NCBI GenBank assembly: GCA_022793655.1 | Contig: JAAWDG010000001.1 | Coordinates: 1-59,251, forward strand | DNA: 59,251 nt | Source: Clostridiales bacterium | GTDB taxonomy: Bacteria; Bacillota; Clostridia; Oscillospirales; CAG-272 | Direction: 5' to 3' | Part shown: one piece after another, positions 9,025-17,691 of the stretch | Layout of the letters: each line of letters starts with the position of its first letter | How positions within the stretch are numbered: the first letter of the stretch is position 1 | The notes under the pieces: generated by a model | Seen by the model: the letters and a program-made list of their open reading frames with translations, nothing else | Told to the model about the DNA's origin: nothing | The model's database searches: none | Position numbers and translations under genes: made by a program

Positions 9025-9273
9025 ATGGCAAATGAAAAAATAAAAAAGATTGATCACAGAGGCCGCATTTTAATACCCGGTTATTTACGAAACGCGTTAG
9101 GCTGGGACGAGAACACAGAAATCTATATCAAACAAAATGAAAATCAACTGGTGCTGCAAGCCAAGGAAAAAGAACAATGCTGCCTGTGCCAAGGGAGCGC
9201 CGATTTAGTGCGATTCTATGGACGTAACCTTTGTGAGGCCTGTATTCAATCGATCAAAAACAGCCAATTATAG
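9025..9273 (+). CDS. AbrB/SpoVT-like DNA-binding protein with C-terminal zinc ribbon
   Basis: This 82-residue protein has an N-terminal swapped-hairpin AbrB domain (residues 1-47: KIDHRGRILIPGYLRNALGW, then EIYIKQNENQLVLQ). A short tail carries C52-x2-C55 and C70-x2-C73, a four-cysteine zinc ribbon. AbrB-family proteins are dimeric or tetrameric transition-state regulators in Firmicutes. The zinc-ribbon variant is common in Clostridia but its targets are unknown to me. The start has AAGGAAG upstream. It is divergent from the RHH gene at 8869, with 155 bp between the starts, so the two regulators may share control elements. Its targets cannot be told from the sequence. Confidence 0.9.
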   Translation: MANEKIKKIDHRGRILIPGYLRNALGWDENTEIYIKQNENQLVLQAKEKEQCCLCQGSADLVRFYGRNLCEACIQSIKNSQL

Positions 9274-9287
9274 CGCATGGCAAAGAT

Positions 9288-9316
9288 AAAACCGCCTGTA
9301 GGCGGTTTTGTTTTTT
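9288..9316. terminator. bidirectional intrinsic terminator
   Basis: AAAACCGCC and GGCGGTTTT form a 9-bp stem around TGTA. It is followed by GTTTTTT on the plus strand and flanked by A residues on the other side. It can end both the AbrB-like gene (plus) and the amino-acid ABC transporter operon (minus, stop at 9340). Confidence 0.85.
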
Positions 9317-9339
9317 CTCTTATCTTATTCCAGTTGCAT

Positions 9340-10062
9340 TTACAGCACTTTCGATAAAAATTCTTGCAAGCGAGGATGCGTCGGTGCGTCAAAAAAGTCT
9401 TTCGGCGGCGCACTCTCTAAAATGCGTCCGTCATCCATAAACAACACCTTGGTGGCCACCTCTCTCGCAAAGCCCATTTCGTGCGTGACCACCACCATGG
9501 TCATGCCCTCTTTGGCAAGTTCCTTCATCACGTCCAGCACCTCGCCCACCATTTCGGGGTCCAGCGCACTGGTTGGTTCATCAAAAAGCATGACATCCGG
9601 CCGCATAGCCAGCGAACGCACAATGGCGATGCGCTGCTTCTGTCCGCCCGAAAGCTGACCAGGATACTGATCTGCCTTGTCTTTTAAACCAACTCGATCG
9701 AGCAGCTCAAGCGCCACTTCTTTGGCTTCTTCCTTGGACATCAACTTATTGTAAACCGGCGCCATGGTGATATTCTGCATCGCGGTCATATGGGGAAAGA
9801 GATTAAACTGCTGAAACACCATGCCCATTTTGCGGCGGTGATGGTCAATATCACACTTTTTGTCGTTGATTTTAACCCCCTCAAACCACACTTCGCCGGC
9901 GGTGGGTTCTTCTAAGAGGTTTAAGCAGCGCAAAAACGTGCTCTTGCCCGAACCAGAGGGGCCGACAATGACAATCTTTTCGCCGGCCTCAATTGTATAA
10001 TTCAAATCCTTTAGCACATTCACATGCCCAAAAGATTTGCATAAACCCTTAACGGTTATCAC
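9340..10062 (-). CDS. glnQ: polar amino-acid ABC transporter, ATP-binding subunit
   Basis: This 240-residue ATPase powers uptake of a polar amino acid on the inner face of the membrane. It has Walker A GPSGSGKS (34-41), a Q-loop at about 84, the signature LSGGQ (137-141), Walker B VMLFDEP (157-163), and the switch His at about 194 (VVTHEMG). Its length and motifs match the GlnQ/ArtP/HisP class. It overlaps the permease gene by 14 bp and is the last gene of the transporter operon. The substrate (glutamine, glutamate, cystine, arginine or other) cannot be told from this subunit. Confidence 0.93.
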   Translation of the reverse strand: MITVKGLCKSFGHVNVLKDLNYTIEAGEKIVIVGPSGSGKSTFLRCLNLLEEPTAGEVWFEGVKINDKKCDIDHHRRKMGMVFQQFNLFPHMTAMQNITMAPVYNKLMSKEEAKEVALELLDRVGLKDKADQYPGQLSGGQKQRIAIVRSLAMRPDVMLFDEPTSALDPEMVGEVLDVMKELAKEGMTMVVVTHEMGFAREVATKVLFMDDGRILESAPPKDFFDAPTHPRLQEFLSKVL

Positions 10063-10744
10063 TTTTCGCCAGCCACCTTTCTAATAAATGAACAAGCCCC
10101 GTTGCAATGAGCACTAACACTAAGTACACAAGCGCCAATACCAAATAGGGGACAAACGCATCATAATGCTTTGAAACAATCGCCCGTCCGGCTCTTGTCA
10201 GCTCAAAAATCGAAATAAAGCCCGCCACCGACGTTTCTTTAATCAGCACGATGAACTCATTGCCGAGGGCCGGCAGAATGTTTTTAATCGCCTGCGGCAG
10301 CACAATTTTCACCATCGATGCGCGATAGGGCAGACCGAGCGATCGGCCAGCCTCCATCTGTCCCTTATCGACAGCCTGAATGCCGCTGCGCATAATCTCG
10401 GCCACATAAGCGCTGCTGTTGATGCCAAAAATGAGAATGCCCACCGGCATTTCGTTCCACCCTCTCGGTCCGAAAATACCAAAATAGCCGAGCAGCAGCA
10501 ACACCACCAGCGGAATCCCGCGGATGACGGTAATATACACCGTGGCAATGGTATTGCAAATTTTGCCGGCGACCGTGCGGCCGGGAATCACCTTCATCAC
10601 AGCGAATATCGTGCCCAGCACAATGCCAAGCACTAATGCCGACAGGGCCAGCAGCAACGTGCCGCCCAGCCCTGTTTTCAGCATCTCGAGTCCATCACCT
10701 GCGATAAACTGATCGTAAACGCGTTCAAAAAATTGATCAAACAC
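10049..10744 (-). CDS. glnP: polar amino-acid ABC transporter, permease subunit
   Basis: The protein has 231 residues and a GTG start that overlaps the stop of the binding-protein gene by one base. It has several hydrophobic helices. The coupling loop reads [33 protein letters not shown] (given here as a span at about residues 130-165), the EAA motif of HisM/GlnP permeases. The family forms a dimer in the membrane that contacts the ATPase through this loop. Genetic coupling to the ATPase and the lipoprotein gives a complete three-gene importer. Confidence 0.92.
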   Translation of the reverse strand: MFDQFFERVYDQFIAGDGLEMLKTGLGGTLLLALSALVLGIVLGTIFAVMKVIPGRTVAGKICNTIATVYITVIRGIPLVVLLLLGYFGIFGPRGWNEMPVGILIFGINSSAYVAEIMRSGIQAVDKGQMEAGRSLGLPYRASMVKIVLPQAIKNILPALGNEFIVLIKETSVAGFISIFELTRAGRAIVSKHYDAFVPYLVLALVYLVLVLIATGLVHLLERWLAKSDNR

Positions 10745-11583
10745 TACTCAATGTCCCACTTTTCATATAATTCGGCAATTTTACCGCTGTCTTTCAGTTC
10801 TTTGATCGCCGCGTCAATCTTCTCTTTGAGCGCTTCGTCGTTCTTGTTCAGCGCAATCGCATAATTCTCGGTGGTCAGGGTCACGTCAATCACTTTAATA
10901 TCCTCGTTGCCAGCGCTGGCAGCAGCTTGTTTTGCCACAGTGCCATCCATCACAATGCAGTCGATGGATTTGTTTTTCAGCGCGGTAACCGCCAGTGAGA
11001 TATTGTCAAATACAGTTGCCTTGGCGTCTGCAATGCCAGCAAAGCCCATGTCTTCGTCGCCTTTGACATATGACTCACCCGTAAAGCCTGAACACACGCC
11101 AATGGTTTTGCCCTTTAACTGTTCGTCAAGCGCCTCTTTGGTCTCACCGGTGAATACATCGTCATCGCCGCGAACTAACAAAATCTGTGTTGTGGAATAA
11201 TAGGGCGCCGAGAAAATCACTGCTTTTTCTCTTTTCGGCGTAATTGTCATGCCCGAAATCGCTGCTTTGCAGGTACCCGACTGTACAGCCGCTACCGTAC
11301 CGTCAAATTCCATGTTTTTCAGCTCTACGGTCATGTCGATCTTTTCGGCAATCGCGTTAATCAAATCGATATCGAAACCGACGATCTGATTATCCTGCAT
11401 AAACTCAAACGGCTCAAACTCGGCGTTTGTCGCAATGGTCAATACAGCCTTTTCAGGCTCACTGCCGGTGCCATCGGTATTATCCGAGCTACCCTCTTCG
11501 GTTTTCTTACAGCCGCCAAGCACGCTGATAGCCATAAGCGCAATAAGCAGCGCGATGATACTCAATCGAATTCCTTTTTTCAT
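10744..11583 (-). CDS. amino-acid ABC transporter substrate-binding lipoprotein
   Basis: This 279-residue lipoprotein has a signal and a lipobox Cys at about residue 25 (SVLGGC). A Ser/Asp/Thr/Gly-rich linker leads into an SBP family 3 domain, with AEFEPFEFM...GFDIDLINAIA near the start and a C-terminal LKDSGKIAELYEKW segment. It captures the amino acid outside the cell and delivers it to the permease. Two adjacent ATG codons (11586 and 11583) are possible starts. The second is 8 nt from GGAG and is used here. Its own promoter lies just upstream, although the aspS gene ends less than 110 bp before the start. Confidence 0.92.
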   Translation of the reverse strand: MKKGIRLSIIALLIALMAISVLGGCKKTEEGSSDNTDGTGSEPEKAVLTIATNAEFEPFEFMQDNQIVGFDIDLINAIAEKIDMTVELKNMEFDGTVAAVQSGTCKAAISGMTITPKREKAVIFSAPYYSTTQILLVRGDDDVFTGETKEALDEQLKGKTIGVCSGFTGESYVKGDEDMGFAGIADAKATVFDNISLAVTALKNKSIDCIVMDGTVAKQAAASAGNEDIKVIDVTLTTENYAIALNKNDEALKEKIDAAIKELKDSGKIAELYEKWDIE

Positions 11584-11615
11584 CATGAATTCTCCTTTAT
11601 ACAAAATATACGTTC

Positions 11616-11644
11616 ATTATACTTAATTGTTTGTTCAAAATCAA
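11616..11644 (-). promoter_or_regulatory. sigma-A promoter of the amino-acid transporter operon
   Basis: On the minus strand TTGATT (11644-11639) and TATAAT (11621-11616) are spaced by exactly 17 bp, about 30 bp before the start of the binding-protein gene. It separates this operon from gatCAB-aspS. Confidence 0.75.
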
Positions 11645-11661
11645 GTCTTTTTGTCTAAATT

Positions 11662-11681
11662 CCCCAAGTCTTGACTCGGGG
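11662..11681. terminator. hairpin after aspS, possible terminator
   Basis: CCCCAAGTC and GACTCGGGG form a 9-bp stem (one G-U pair) around TT. It lies just past the aspS stop. On the minus strand only a weak T-rich stretch follows; on the plus strand it is followed by CCGC and seven T residues. Its role as the aspS terminator is plausible but not strong. Confidence 0.4.
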
Positions 11682-11690
11682 CCGCTTTTT

Positions 11691-13064
11691 TTACGGGCGC
11701 AGTCTGTCTCTGTCCCGCGGGAAGGCGGTTGCCTGCTTGATATTATCAAGGCCCAGAATGTTCTGCACAATGCGCTCAAGGCCAAGGCCCATACCGCCAT
11801 GCGGCGGCATGCCGTACTTGTGCATGGTCAGATAATCCTCAAAGGACGCGATGTCCATGCCCCGTTTTTTCATTTTCTCCACCTGCATGTCATAATCGTG
11901 GATACGCTGGCCGCCGGTGGTTACCTCAAGACCATTAAGCAGCATATCGTAGCTGAGCGTGTATTTGGGATCAGCCGGATCATCCATGGTGTAGAAAGGC
12001 CGCTTGACCGACGGATAATGGGTAATAAACACAATGGGCGCGTTATGTTCTTTCAAGAAATATTCGCCTAACCATTTTTCCTCTTCGGGCGCGAAGTCAG
12101 GCTCCAGCAGCGCCCGTTTGCCCTGCTCACCATCATGGGCCGCCGCGAACAGCTCCTTTGCCTCGGTAAAGGTCACCTGCGGGAAGCAGGTGAGGGCGGG
12201 CAGCTTTGCGTCCTTACCCAAATGCATCGCTAACTCGGGGGCGTATTCTTCATTTAGCAGATCAAACAAATAAGCAAACATTCTGGCTTCCAAATCAATT
12301 AAATCCTGAAAGGATTCAATAAAGCCCATCTCTAAATCTAAGCCCTGAAATTCATTGATATGCCGGTTGGTGCTGTATTTTTCCGCCCGGAAAACCGGTC
12401 CTACCGTATAGGCCTTTTGAAAAACGCCGACCATGATCTGCTTATACATCTGCGGACTTTGGTTTAGGAAGGCCTTTTTGCCGAAATAATCCACCTCAAA
12501 CATATCGGCGCCCCCTTCGGCCCCCTCGGATACCATTTTCGGCGGCACAAATTCGGTGAAGCCCTCCTGCCGCAAAAAGCTGCGGAATCCATATAAAACC
12601 CCGTCGGCCACCTTTAAGATCGCGCGCACTTTGGGATTGCGCATGGCCAAAATGCGGTTGTCAAGCAGGGTATTTAAATTTAGCTTGTCAATCTTACGAT
12701 CGTTGCCAATCTCAATGGGGGGAACTTCGGCCTTGCCCGAAATACGCTTCATATCGTCAATGCGCACATCAAAGCCCAGCCGACTGCGCTCTTCAACCAC
12801 GATGGTGCCTTCAATAATTACGCACTCCTCCAGCGAAAAGTCTTTGATATTGACGGCCGAGACGCCCTCCTCCCAAATGCACTGGAACACAAGGCGGGAG
12901 GAACGCACGTTGACAAAAGCGAAACCGCTCATCTCCTTAATGCGCTGAATGGTGCCCTTTAAGGTCACCTTGTCCCCGTCCTTAATCTCGCCGGCACGAA
13001 AGCCTTCAACGACCCTTTCAATGCTTCTTTCATCTATTTTTTTGCTCGCATCTGCAAATTGCAT
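11691..13064 (-). CDS. aspS: aspartyl-tRNA synthetase, archaeal type, probably non-discriminating
   Basis: The protein has 457 residues. An OB-fold anticodon-binding domain (about 20-120) is followed by a class II catalytic core with motif 2 FRAEKYSTNRHINEF (225-239) and motif 3 GGMGLGLERIV (about 423-433), and ends FPRDRDRLRP. It lacks the large GAD insertion of the ordinary bacterial enzyme (about 590 residues) and looks like the archaeal/AspRS2 form. This form usually charges both tRNA-Asp and tRNA-Asn with aspartate. It lies directly after gatCAB, whose product amidates Asp-tRNA(Asn), and the operon starts with a T-box that appears to read Asn. The non-discriminating activity is an inference from type and context. 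Start ATG has AAAGGTGG upstream. Confidence 0.93.
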   Translation of the reverse strand: MQFADASKKIDERSIERVVEGFRAGEIKDGDKVTLKGTIQRIKEMSGFAFVNVRSSRLVFQCIWEEGVSAVNIKDFSLEECVIIEGTIVVEERSRLGFDVRIDDMKRISGKAEVPPIEIGNDRKIDKLNLNTLLDNRILAMRNPKVRAILKVADGVLYGFRSFLRQEGFTEFVPPKMVSEGAEGGADMFEVDYFGKKAFLNQSPQMYKQIMVGVFQKAYTVGPVFRAEKYSTNRHINEFQGLDLEMGFIESFQDLIDLEARMFAYLFDLLNEEYAPELAMHLGKDAKLPALTCFPQVTFTEAKELFAAAHDGEQGKRALLEPDFAPEEEKWLGEYFLKEHNAPIVFITHYPSVKRPFYTMDDPADPKYTLSYDMLLNGLEVTTGGQRIHDYDMQVEKMKKRGMDIASFEDYLTMHKYGMPPHGGMGLGLERIVQNILGLDNIKQATAFPRDRDRLRP

Positions 13065-13122
13065 GTTTTTTCCACCTTTCTCATGATTTTATTTCTGAAA
13101 ATATCGATATGCCTAACCGTGA

Positions 13123-14562
13123 TTACAGGTTATCTAACTCTTCTTTGACATAGCGGTTTACGCTTTCTGGTTTTGCTTTGCCGCCAAGCGCTTTCATAGT
13201 CTGACCCACAAAGAAACCAAGCACCTTGGTTTGGCCGTTTTTATACTGCTCCACCGTTTTGGGGTTGGCCGCCACGACCTCCCGCACGGTTTTTTGAATC
13301 AAATCGCCGTCGTCTACCTGCTCTAAATTGTTTTCTTTGATATATCCTTCCAGGTCAAACGCATCGCCGGTTTTGAGCATTTCTTCAAAAATAATCTTGC
13401 CGGTTGGCTTATTCACCCGGTCGGCCGCCATGATATCGATAAACGCAGCGAATTTCTCAGCCGAAACACCAATGTTATCAGCCTTCAGGCCCTTCTCGTT
13501 GATAAAATAGAGAATTTCGCTGATCATCCAATAGCGAATCTCTTTTGGATTGGGACTGATCGCCACCGTATCATCAAATAACTTGGCCAAATGTTTAGAG
13601 GCAGCGATAATCTGCGCGTCCTCTTTCGCTAAGCCATAATCCTGCACATAACGAGCGGCCTTTTCCCCCGCAAATTCGGGCTGTTCGTTCTTGATTCTGA
13701 CAAGCGTCTCTTCTGAAACACGAAGGGGAGGGATATCCGGCTCGGGGAAATAGCGATAGTCCTGGGCGTCCTCTTTTGAACGCATGGCAAAGGTCTTACC
13801 CTTGTTTTCATCCCATCTTCGGGTCTGCTGCACGACTTGTTCGCCCGCTTCCAAAAGCTCAATCTGTCTCTTTGCCTCAAAGGCAATGGCCCGCTCGATG
13901 GATTTAAACGAGTTGATGTTTTTCATCTCGGTGCGTGTGCCAAAGGTTTCGGAGCCGGCGGGGCGCACCGAAAGGTTTACGTCAGCACGCATGGAGCCTT
14001 CCTCCATTTTCACATCCGAAATGCCAAGATACTCAAACGTGCTCTTGAGTTTAGCAAGATAAGCCAAGACCTCTTCGGACGTTCTGAAATCCGGCTCGGA
14101 GACAATCTCGATCAGCGGCACACCGCAGCGGTTATAGTCGGGATAAGAAGCGTCGCCAAACGGCGAATGGATCAGCTTGCCCGCGTCCTCTTCCATATGA
14201 ATTTCATGGATGCGGATGGTTTTGCTTCCTTCCGCCGTTTCAATCTCAACCGCACCGTTTCTGGCAAAGGGCAGATAAAGCTGTGAAATCTGATACGCCT
14301 TGGGCAAGTCGGGATAAAAGTAATTTTTGCGGTCAAATTTATGATAGCGGGTAATCTCGCAGTTTAAAGCAATTCCTGCTTTTAAAGCATAGTCGAGCAC
14401 CTGTTCATTGAAAACCGGCAAGGTACCGGGCATGCCCATGCAAACCGGGCAGCAATGGGTGTTCGGCGCCCCGCCGAACGCGGTGGTGCAAGAACAGAAT
14501 ATTTTTGATTTTGTGGCAAGCTCCACATGGACCTCAAGGCCCATTACAATCTCCCAATTCAT
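13123..14562 (-). CDS. gatB: Asp/Glu-tRNA amidotransferase subunit B
   Basis: This 479-residue protein is the tRNA-binding and kinase subunit of GatCAB, which converts Asp-tRNA(Asn) or Glu-tRNA(Gln) to the amide form. It opens with MNWEIVMGLEVHVEL. It has a cysteine set (CSC...CCPVC) that binds zinc in the family, the signature SYPDYNRCGVPLIEIV, and a C-terminal YqeY-like helical tail. The start used here overlaps the gatA stop in an ATGA and has AGGAGG upstream. A longer in-frame start 11 codons earlier lies inside gatA and is not favoured. Confidence 0.96.
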   Translation of the reverse strand: MNWEIVMGLEVHVELATKSKIFCSCTTAFGGAPNTHCCPVCMGMPGTLPVFNEQVLDYALKAGIALNCEITRYHKFDRKNYFYPDLPKAYQISQLYLPFARNGAVEIETAEGSKTIRIHEIHMEEDAGKLIHSPFGDASYPDYNRCGVPLIEIVSEPDFRTSEEVLAYLAKLKSTFEYLGISDVKMEEGSMRADVNLSVRPAGSETFGTRTEMKNINSFKSIERAIAFEAKRQIELLEAGEQVVQQTRRWDENKGKTFAMRSKEDAQDYRYFPEPDIPPLRVSEETLVRIKNEQPEFAGEKAARYVQDYGLAKEDAQIIAASKHLAKLFDDTVAISPNPKEIRYWMISEILYFINEKGLKADNIGVSAEKFAAFIDIMAADRVNKPTGKIIFEEMLKTGDAFDLEGYIKENNLEQVDDGDLIQKTVREVVAANPKTVEQYKNGQTKVLGFFVGQTMKALGGKAKPESVNRYVKEELDNL

Positions 14563-16046
14563 TGTTTGCCTCCTGTCCGGCCACACGGCGCCCATTGTTT
14601 ATGATAATCGGTCACGCTTTGGTACGCAAAACCGGCTTTTAACACCTTGTCTTCGGCAAGCCGGCCGCCGATAAGCTGGCCGCCGATGGGCAGACCCTCG
14701 CTATCAAAGCCGCAGGGAACCGAAAGACCGGGCAGGCCCGCAATGTTGACCGAAACGGTGAAAATATCCGATAAATACATTTTTAAAGGATCCTGCAAAC
14801 TCTGCCCGATTTTCGGTGCCGTGGTGGGCGCCGTAGGACAAAGAATAAGATCATAGCTTGCAAAGAGCTCATCAAAGCGCTCTTTGATAACCGCCTTCAC
14901 CTGCAAAGCTTTCTTATAATACGCGTCATAATAGCCCGAGGAAAGCACAAAGGTGCCAAGCAGAATACGCTTTTTGCACTCAAAGCCAAAGCCCTCGCTG
15001 CGGGTTGCCTCGTATAAGTCGCCAAGGCCGTCATATTCCTTGGCACGGAAGCCATATTTAACCCCGTCAAAACGAGAGAGGTTGGAACTGGCTTCAGCCG
15101 CCGCAATGATATAGTAAGCGGGAATCACATAGTCAAGGAAAGGTAGATGAATGGTTTCTATCTGGGCGCCAAGCGCTTTAAGCTGCTCGGCCATGGCCCG
15201 CACGGCGCTTGCCACCGCCGGATCCAAGCCTTCGTTTTCAAAGCACTCGGCCGGCAGGCCAATCTTCATGCCCTTGATATCGGCAGACAGGCCCGCTAAA
15301 AGAGAGCCGTCTGTAAGCGAAAGGGAAGTGCCGTCCCGTTCGTCCCGCCCTCTGATAATGTCCATCAGGGCGGCGCAGTCGGCCACGTCTTTGCCCACCG
15401 GGCCAATTTGGTCGAGCGAAGAGGCATAGGCAATGAGTCCATAACGAGACACGGTGCCGTAGGTCGGTTTAAAGCCGGTCACACCGCAATAAGAGGCAGG
15501 CTGTCTGATACTGCCGCCTGTGTCCGAGCCAAGGGCGAGCATGGCCTCGCCAGCCGCGACCGAAGCCGCCGCACCGCCCGAGGAGCCACCCGGCACCCGG
15601 TCAAGGTCCCACGGGTTTTTGGTCGGTCCGTAATACGAAGTCTCGGTCGTTGATCCCATCGCAAATTCGTCCATATTCAGTTTACCAATCATAATCGCGC
15701 CGGCTTTTTCTAATCTTTCAATGACGGTGGCGTTATATACCGGTGCAAAATCGCCCAATATCTTGGAGGCGCAGCTGGTTTTTACCCCTTTGGTACAAAT
15801 ATTGTCCTTGACCGAAATGGGCACGCCCGCAAGCGGCGAATCAGCATAGCCGCCGGCCTCGATTTCTTTCTGCACCGTAACCGCCCTCTTTAGGGCCGCC
15901 TCTTTCATCACGGTTACATAGGCGTTCATGTCGCCGTCTTTTTGCTCAATCTGGTCAAGCACCGCCTGCACGGCGTCCATACAGGTAAAGTCACCTTGTC
16001 TGATTCCCTTTGCCATTTCAAGCGCGGTCATCTTCACAATTTCCAT
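14559..16046 (-). CDS. gatA: Asp/Glu-tRNA amidotransferase subunit A
   Basis: The protein has 495 residues, the usual length. It is the glutaminase/amidase subunit that releases ammonia from glutamine. The amidase triad is visible as Lys80 (ISVKDN), Ser155 in PGGSSGGAA and Ser179 in GSDTGGSIRQP. It stands between gatC (44 bp upstream) and gatB (4-bp overlap), consistent with equimolar translation of the complex. Confidence 0.97.
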   Translation of the reverse strand: MEIVKMTALEMAKGIRQGDFTCMDAVQAVLDQIEQKDGDMNAYVTVMKEAALKRAVTVQKEIEAGGYADSPLAGVPISVKDNICTKGVKTSCASKILGDFAPVYNATVIERLEKAGAIMIGKLNMDEFAMGSTTETSYYGPTKNPWDLDRVPGGSSGGAAASVAAGEAMLALGSDTGGSIRQPASYCGVTGFKPTYGTVSRYGLIAYASSLDQIGPVGKDVADCAALMDIIRGRDERDGTSLSLTDGSLLAGLSADIKGMKIGLPAECFENEGLDPAVASAVRAMAEQLKALGAQIETIHLPFLDYVIPAYYIIAAAEASSNLSRFDGVKYGFRAKEYDGLGDLYEATRSEGFGFECKKRILLGTFVLSSGYYDAYYKKALQVKAVIKERFDELFASYDLILCPTAPTTAPKIGQSLQDPLKMYLSDIFTVSVNIAGLPGLSVPCGFDSEGLPIGGQLIGGRLAEDKVLKAGFAYQSVTDYHKQWAPCGRTGGKQ

Positions 16047-16089
16047 CTTGCTTCTATCCTTTCCTTGGTTCTGATTGCTCTTGCTTCCA

Positions 16090-16377
16090 TTAATCTACCG
16101 TTTTCGGTACAACGACGGTTTCATCGGTATGCTCGGGTGCATTTGACAACAGCGCCTCCCGGTCATACGAAGGCCTCACCTCATCGGCACGCATGACATT
16201 GTCAATATCAAACACATGCGAAAGAGGTTCTTTACCGGTTGTGTCTAAATCATTTAGCACATCCATATACGCAATGACAGCGCCTAATTCCTTTTCCATT
16301 TTCTGCTCTTCTTCGGGCGTCAGCTTGATGTGTGAAAGCCTCGCCACATAATTCACCAGTTCTTTGGTTATTTCCAT
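16090..16377 (-). CDS. gatC: Asp/Glu-tRNA amidotransferase subunit C
   Basis: This 95-residue protein starts MEITKELVNYVARLSHIKLTPEE, the standard GatC opening, and ends with the belt region that wraps the A-B interface (DNVMRADEVRPS). The ATG used here has AAAGGAAG upstream; an earlier in-frame Met adds 12 unlikely residues. It is the first gene of the T-box-controlled operon. Confidence 0.95.
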   Translation of the reverse strand: MEITKELVNYVARLSHIKLTPEEEQKMEKELGAVIAYMDVLNDLDTTGKEPLSHVFDIDNVMRADEVRPSYDREALLSNAPEHTDETVVVPKTVD

Positions 16378-16612
16378 CGCTCTTTCTTCCTTTCGTGATT
16401 CATTGATAAACATTTTAGCGGCCGTAGTAAACGCGAACGCTATCGCGGCGGTTGTAAGTCCATCGCGATAAGCTTATGTTGACTCGCCATCAAGTTTTTG
16501 TATTCTTAACAAACGTCGAGTGAGCCGACGCATCGGAGGCTTCCTCCCTGACGTTAGGCGAACTCGGTCCAGCCGAAACGCAGCCCCTCTTTGGCAGCAA
16601 ACAAATCATGTT

Positions 16613-16861
16613 CATAAAAAAAGCCTGTTTTCATCCCATATGGGACGAAAACAGGACGTTCCGCGGTACCACCCAAATTAGCCAAAGGCTCACTCATGCG
16701 AGATAACGCTTCGCCGCGGGCGGGTCTAATAACGGCCGGGCCGCGTTCTTCCACCAGCTCAGGACTGTTCTTCGCCTTAGCCCGGCGCCCCGCTTCCACC
16801 CGCGCGGGACTCTCTATCTCCGAAACAAAAGGCTACTCGTTCCTTCATCGCTCTTTAATCA
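16613..16861 (-). ncRNA. T-box leader with antiterminator/terminator, probable tRNA-Asn sensor
   Basis: The minus strand carries the T-box sequence TGGGTGGTACCGCGG (16675-16661). It is followed by a terminator hairpin (CCTGTTTTC / GAAAACAGG, 16655-16624) and seven T residues (16622-16616). Upstream are an AGTA motif, AGATAGAGAG and a GGGTGG distal loop, in the order of T-box stem I. On the returning side the sequence GAAGAACAG (16773-16765) offers AAC (16769-16767) followed by A as the specifier, that is asparagine. The element would switch gatCAB-aspS on when tRNA-Asn is uncharged. The following 235 bp up to gatC hold only a 7-bp inverted repeat (TATCGCG at 16441 / CGCGATA at 16464). The specifier assignment is made by eye. 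Confidence 0.9.
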
Positions 16862-16866
16862 TTGTT

Positions 16867-16895
16867 ATTATAATCCAATCGGGACCGATTGTCAA
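16867..16895 (-). promoter_or_regulatory. sigma-A promoter of the gatCAB-aspS operon
   Basis: Perfect consensus on the minus strand: TTGACA (16895-16890), 17-bp spacer, TATAAT (16872-16867). Transcription would start at about 16860, at the 5' end of the T-box leader. It lies just after the stop of the preceding membrane protein gene (16903). Confidence 0.9.
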
Positions 16896-16902
16896 CCGCT
16901 TC

Positions 16903-17646
16903 TTATTTGTTTTGCATGCCGCTATCAAGCGAGGCCGGTGTATCGTTCGCGGTTGCCGGCAAGCCATCTTCGATCGGCAGGCCATCATCTTTATTCCGTA
17001 AGGCAAACACGACAAACGGAATAATCACACTAAAGAAAATAGAAAGCACTAAAAACAGCACAGCCATATCCGGTGAGGCCGCTTTATAAATGCGGTAAAG
17101 CGAAATATAAAAGAGCACCAAACAAGCAACCAAAGCAAACCATGCGATGATGAAAGGCAGGATCGAGGCCATCATAGAAAGCGCAAAGCCAAAAGCCAAC
17201 TCGTCTTCATATTGTATGTCATTGACGAACGCCTCGCTCATAATCAGGCTGATCACACTGGAAAGGAAGATCGTAAACGCAATCACTAAAAGCACGAACC
17301 CAATGATCGCCAAGACGAGCATCCAGACACGCAGTTTTGCGTCTTTACCGGTTTTTCTCTTTTGATAATCATCCCCAATGCCACCTATGATATAATAATT
17401 TGCCACCGGCACCCAGGCAAGTCCCGGCGCCTTCAGACCACGCCGTTTGGCGATGGTGTAAAGACCAATGCTTTCAAACACATAGAACGGGATCAAGCAA
17501 AGCAAAACAACAATCAGGATAAAGCCCATCATCCAGCCGAACACAGCAAGAAAGGCCGCTTCGTCAGCATTTGATACATCCCAATTATAATTGTAATGAT
17601 AGTTATAAGAATAACTCAAAGCGCAAAGTCGTTCTAAAAAATTCAT
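16903..17646 (-). CDS. multi-pass membrane protein of unknown function
   Basis: This 247-residue protein begins with a Tyr/Asn-rich segment (SYSYNYHYNYNWD). Hydrophobic segments follow at about 36-58, 105-135, 152-183 and 192-216. Between the first two is IAKRRGLKAPGLAWVPVANYYIIG, a pattern found in uncharacterised Firmicutes membrane proteins where a basic RRG loop precedes a PG-AW-P-AN re-entrant stretch. The short polar C-terminus carries no recognised motif. AAGGAG stands before the ATG. It lies 45 bp after lysA on the same strand and could be co-transcribed with the lysine operon, but nothing in the sequence ties it to lysine synthesis. Confidence 0.85.
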   Translation of the reverse strand: MNFLERLCALSYSYNYHYNYNWDVSNADEAAFLAVFGWMMGFILIVVLLCLIPFYVFESIGLYTIAKRRGLKAPGLAWVPVANYYIIGGIGDDYQKRKTGKDAKLRVWMLVLAIIGFVLLVIAFTIFLSSVISLIMSEAFVNDIQYEDELAFGFALSMMASILPFIIAWFALVACLVLFYISLYRIYKAASPDMAVLFLVLSIFFSVIIPFVVFALRNKDDGLPIEDGLPATANDTPASLDSGMQNK

Positions 17647-17691
17647 TCCTATTCTCCTTTTTCATAGAGGGTCGATTTCCCGCCATTTGCT

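Noticed and set aside
8696-9273. RHH plus AbrB-like pair as a toxin-antitoxin system
   Set aside because: Both folds are DNA-binding or antitoxin types; neither gene nor neighbour resembles a toxin, and they are divergent instead of in one operon.
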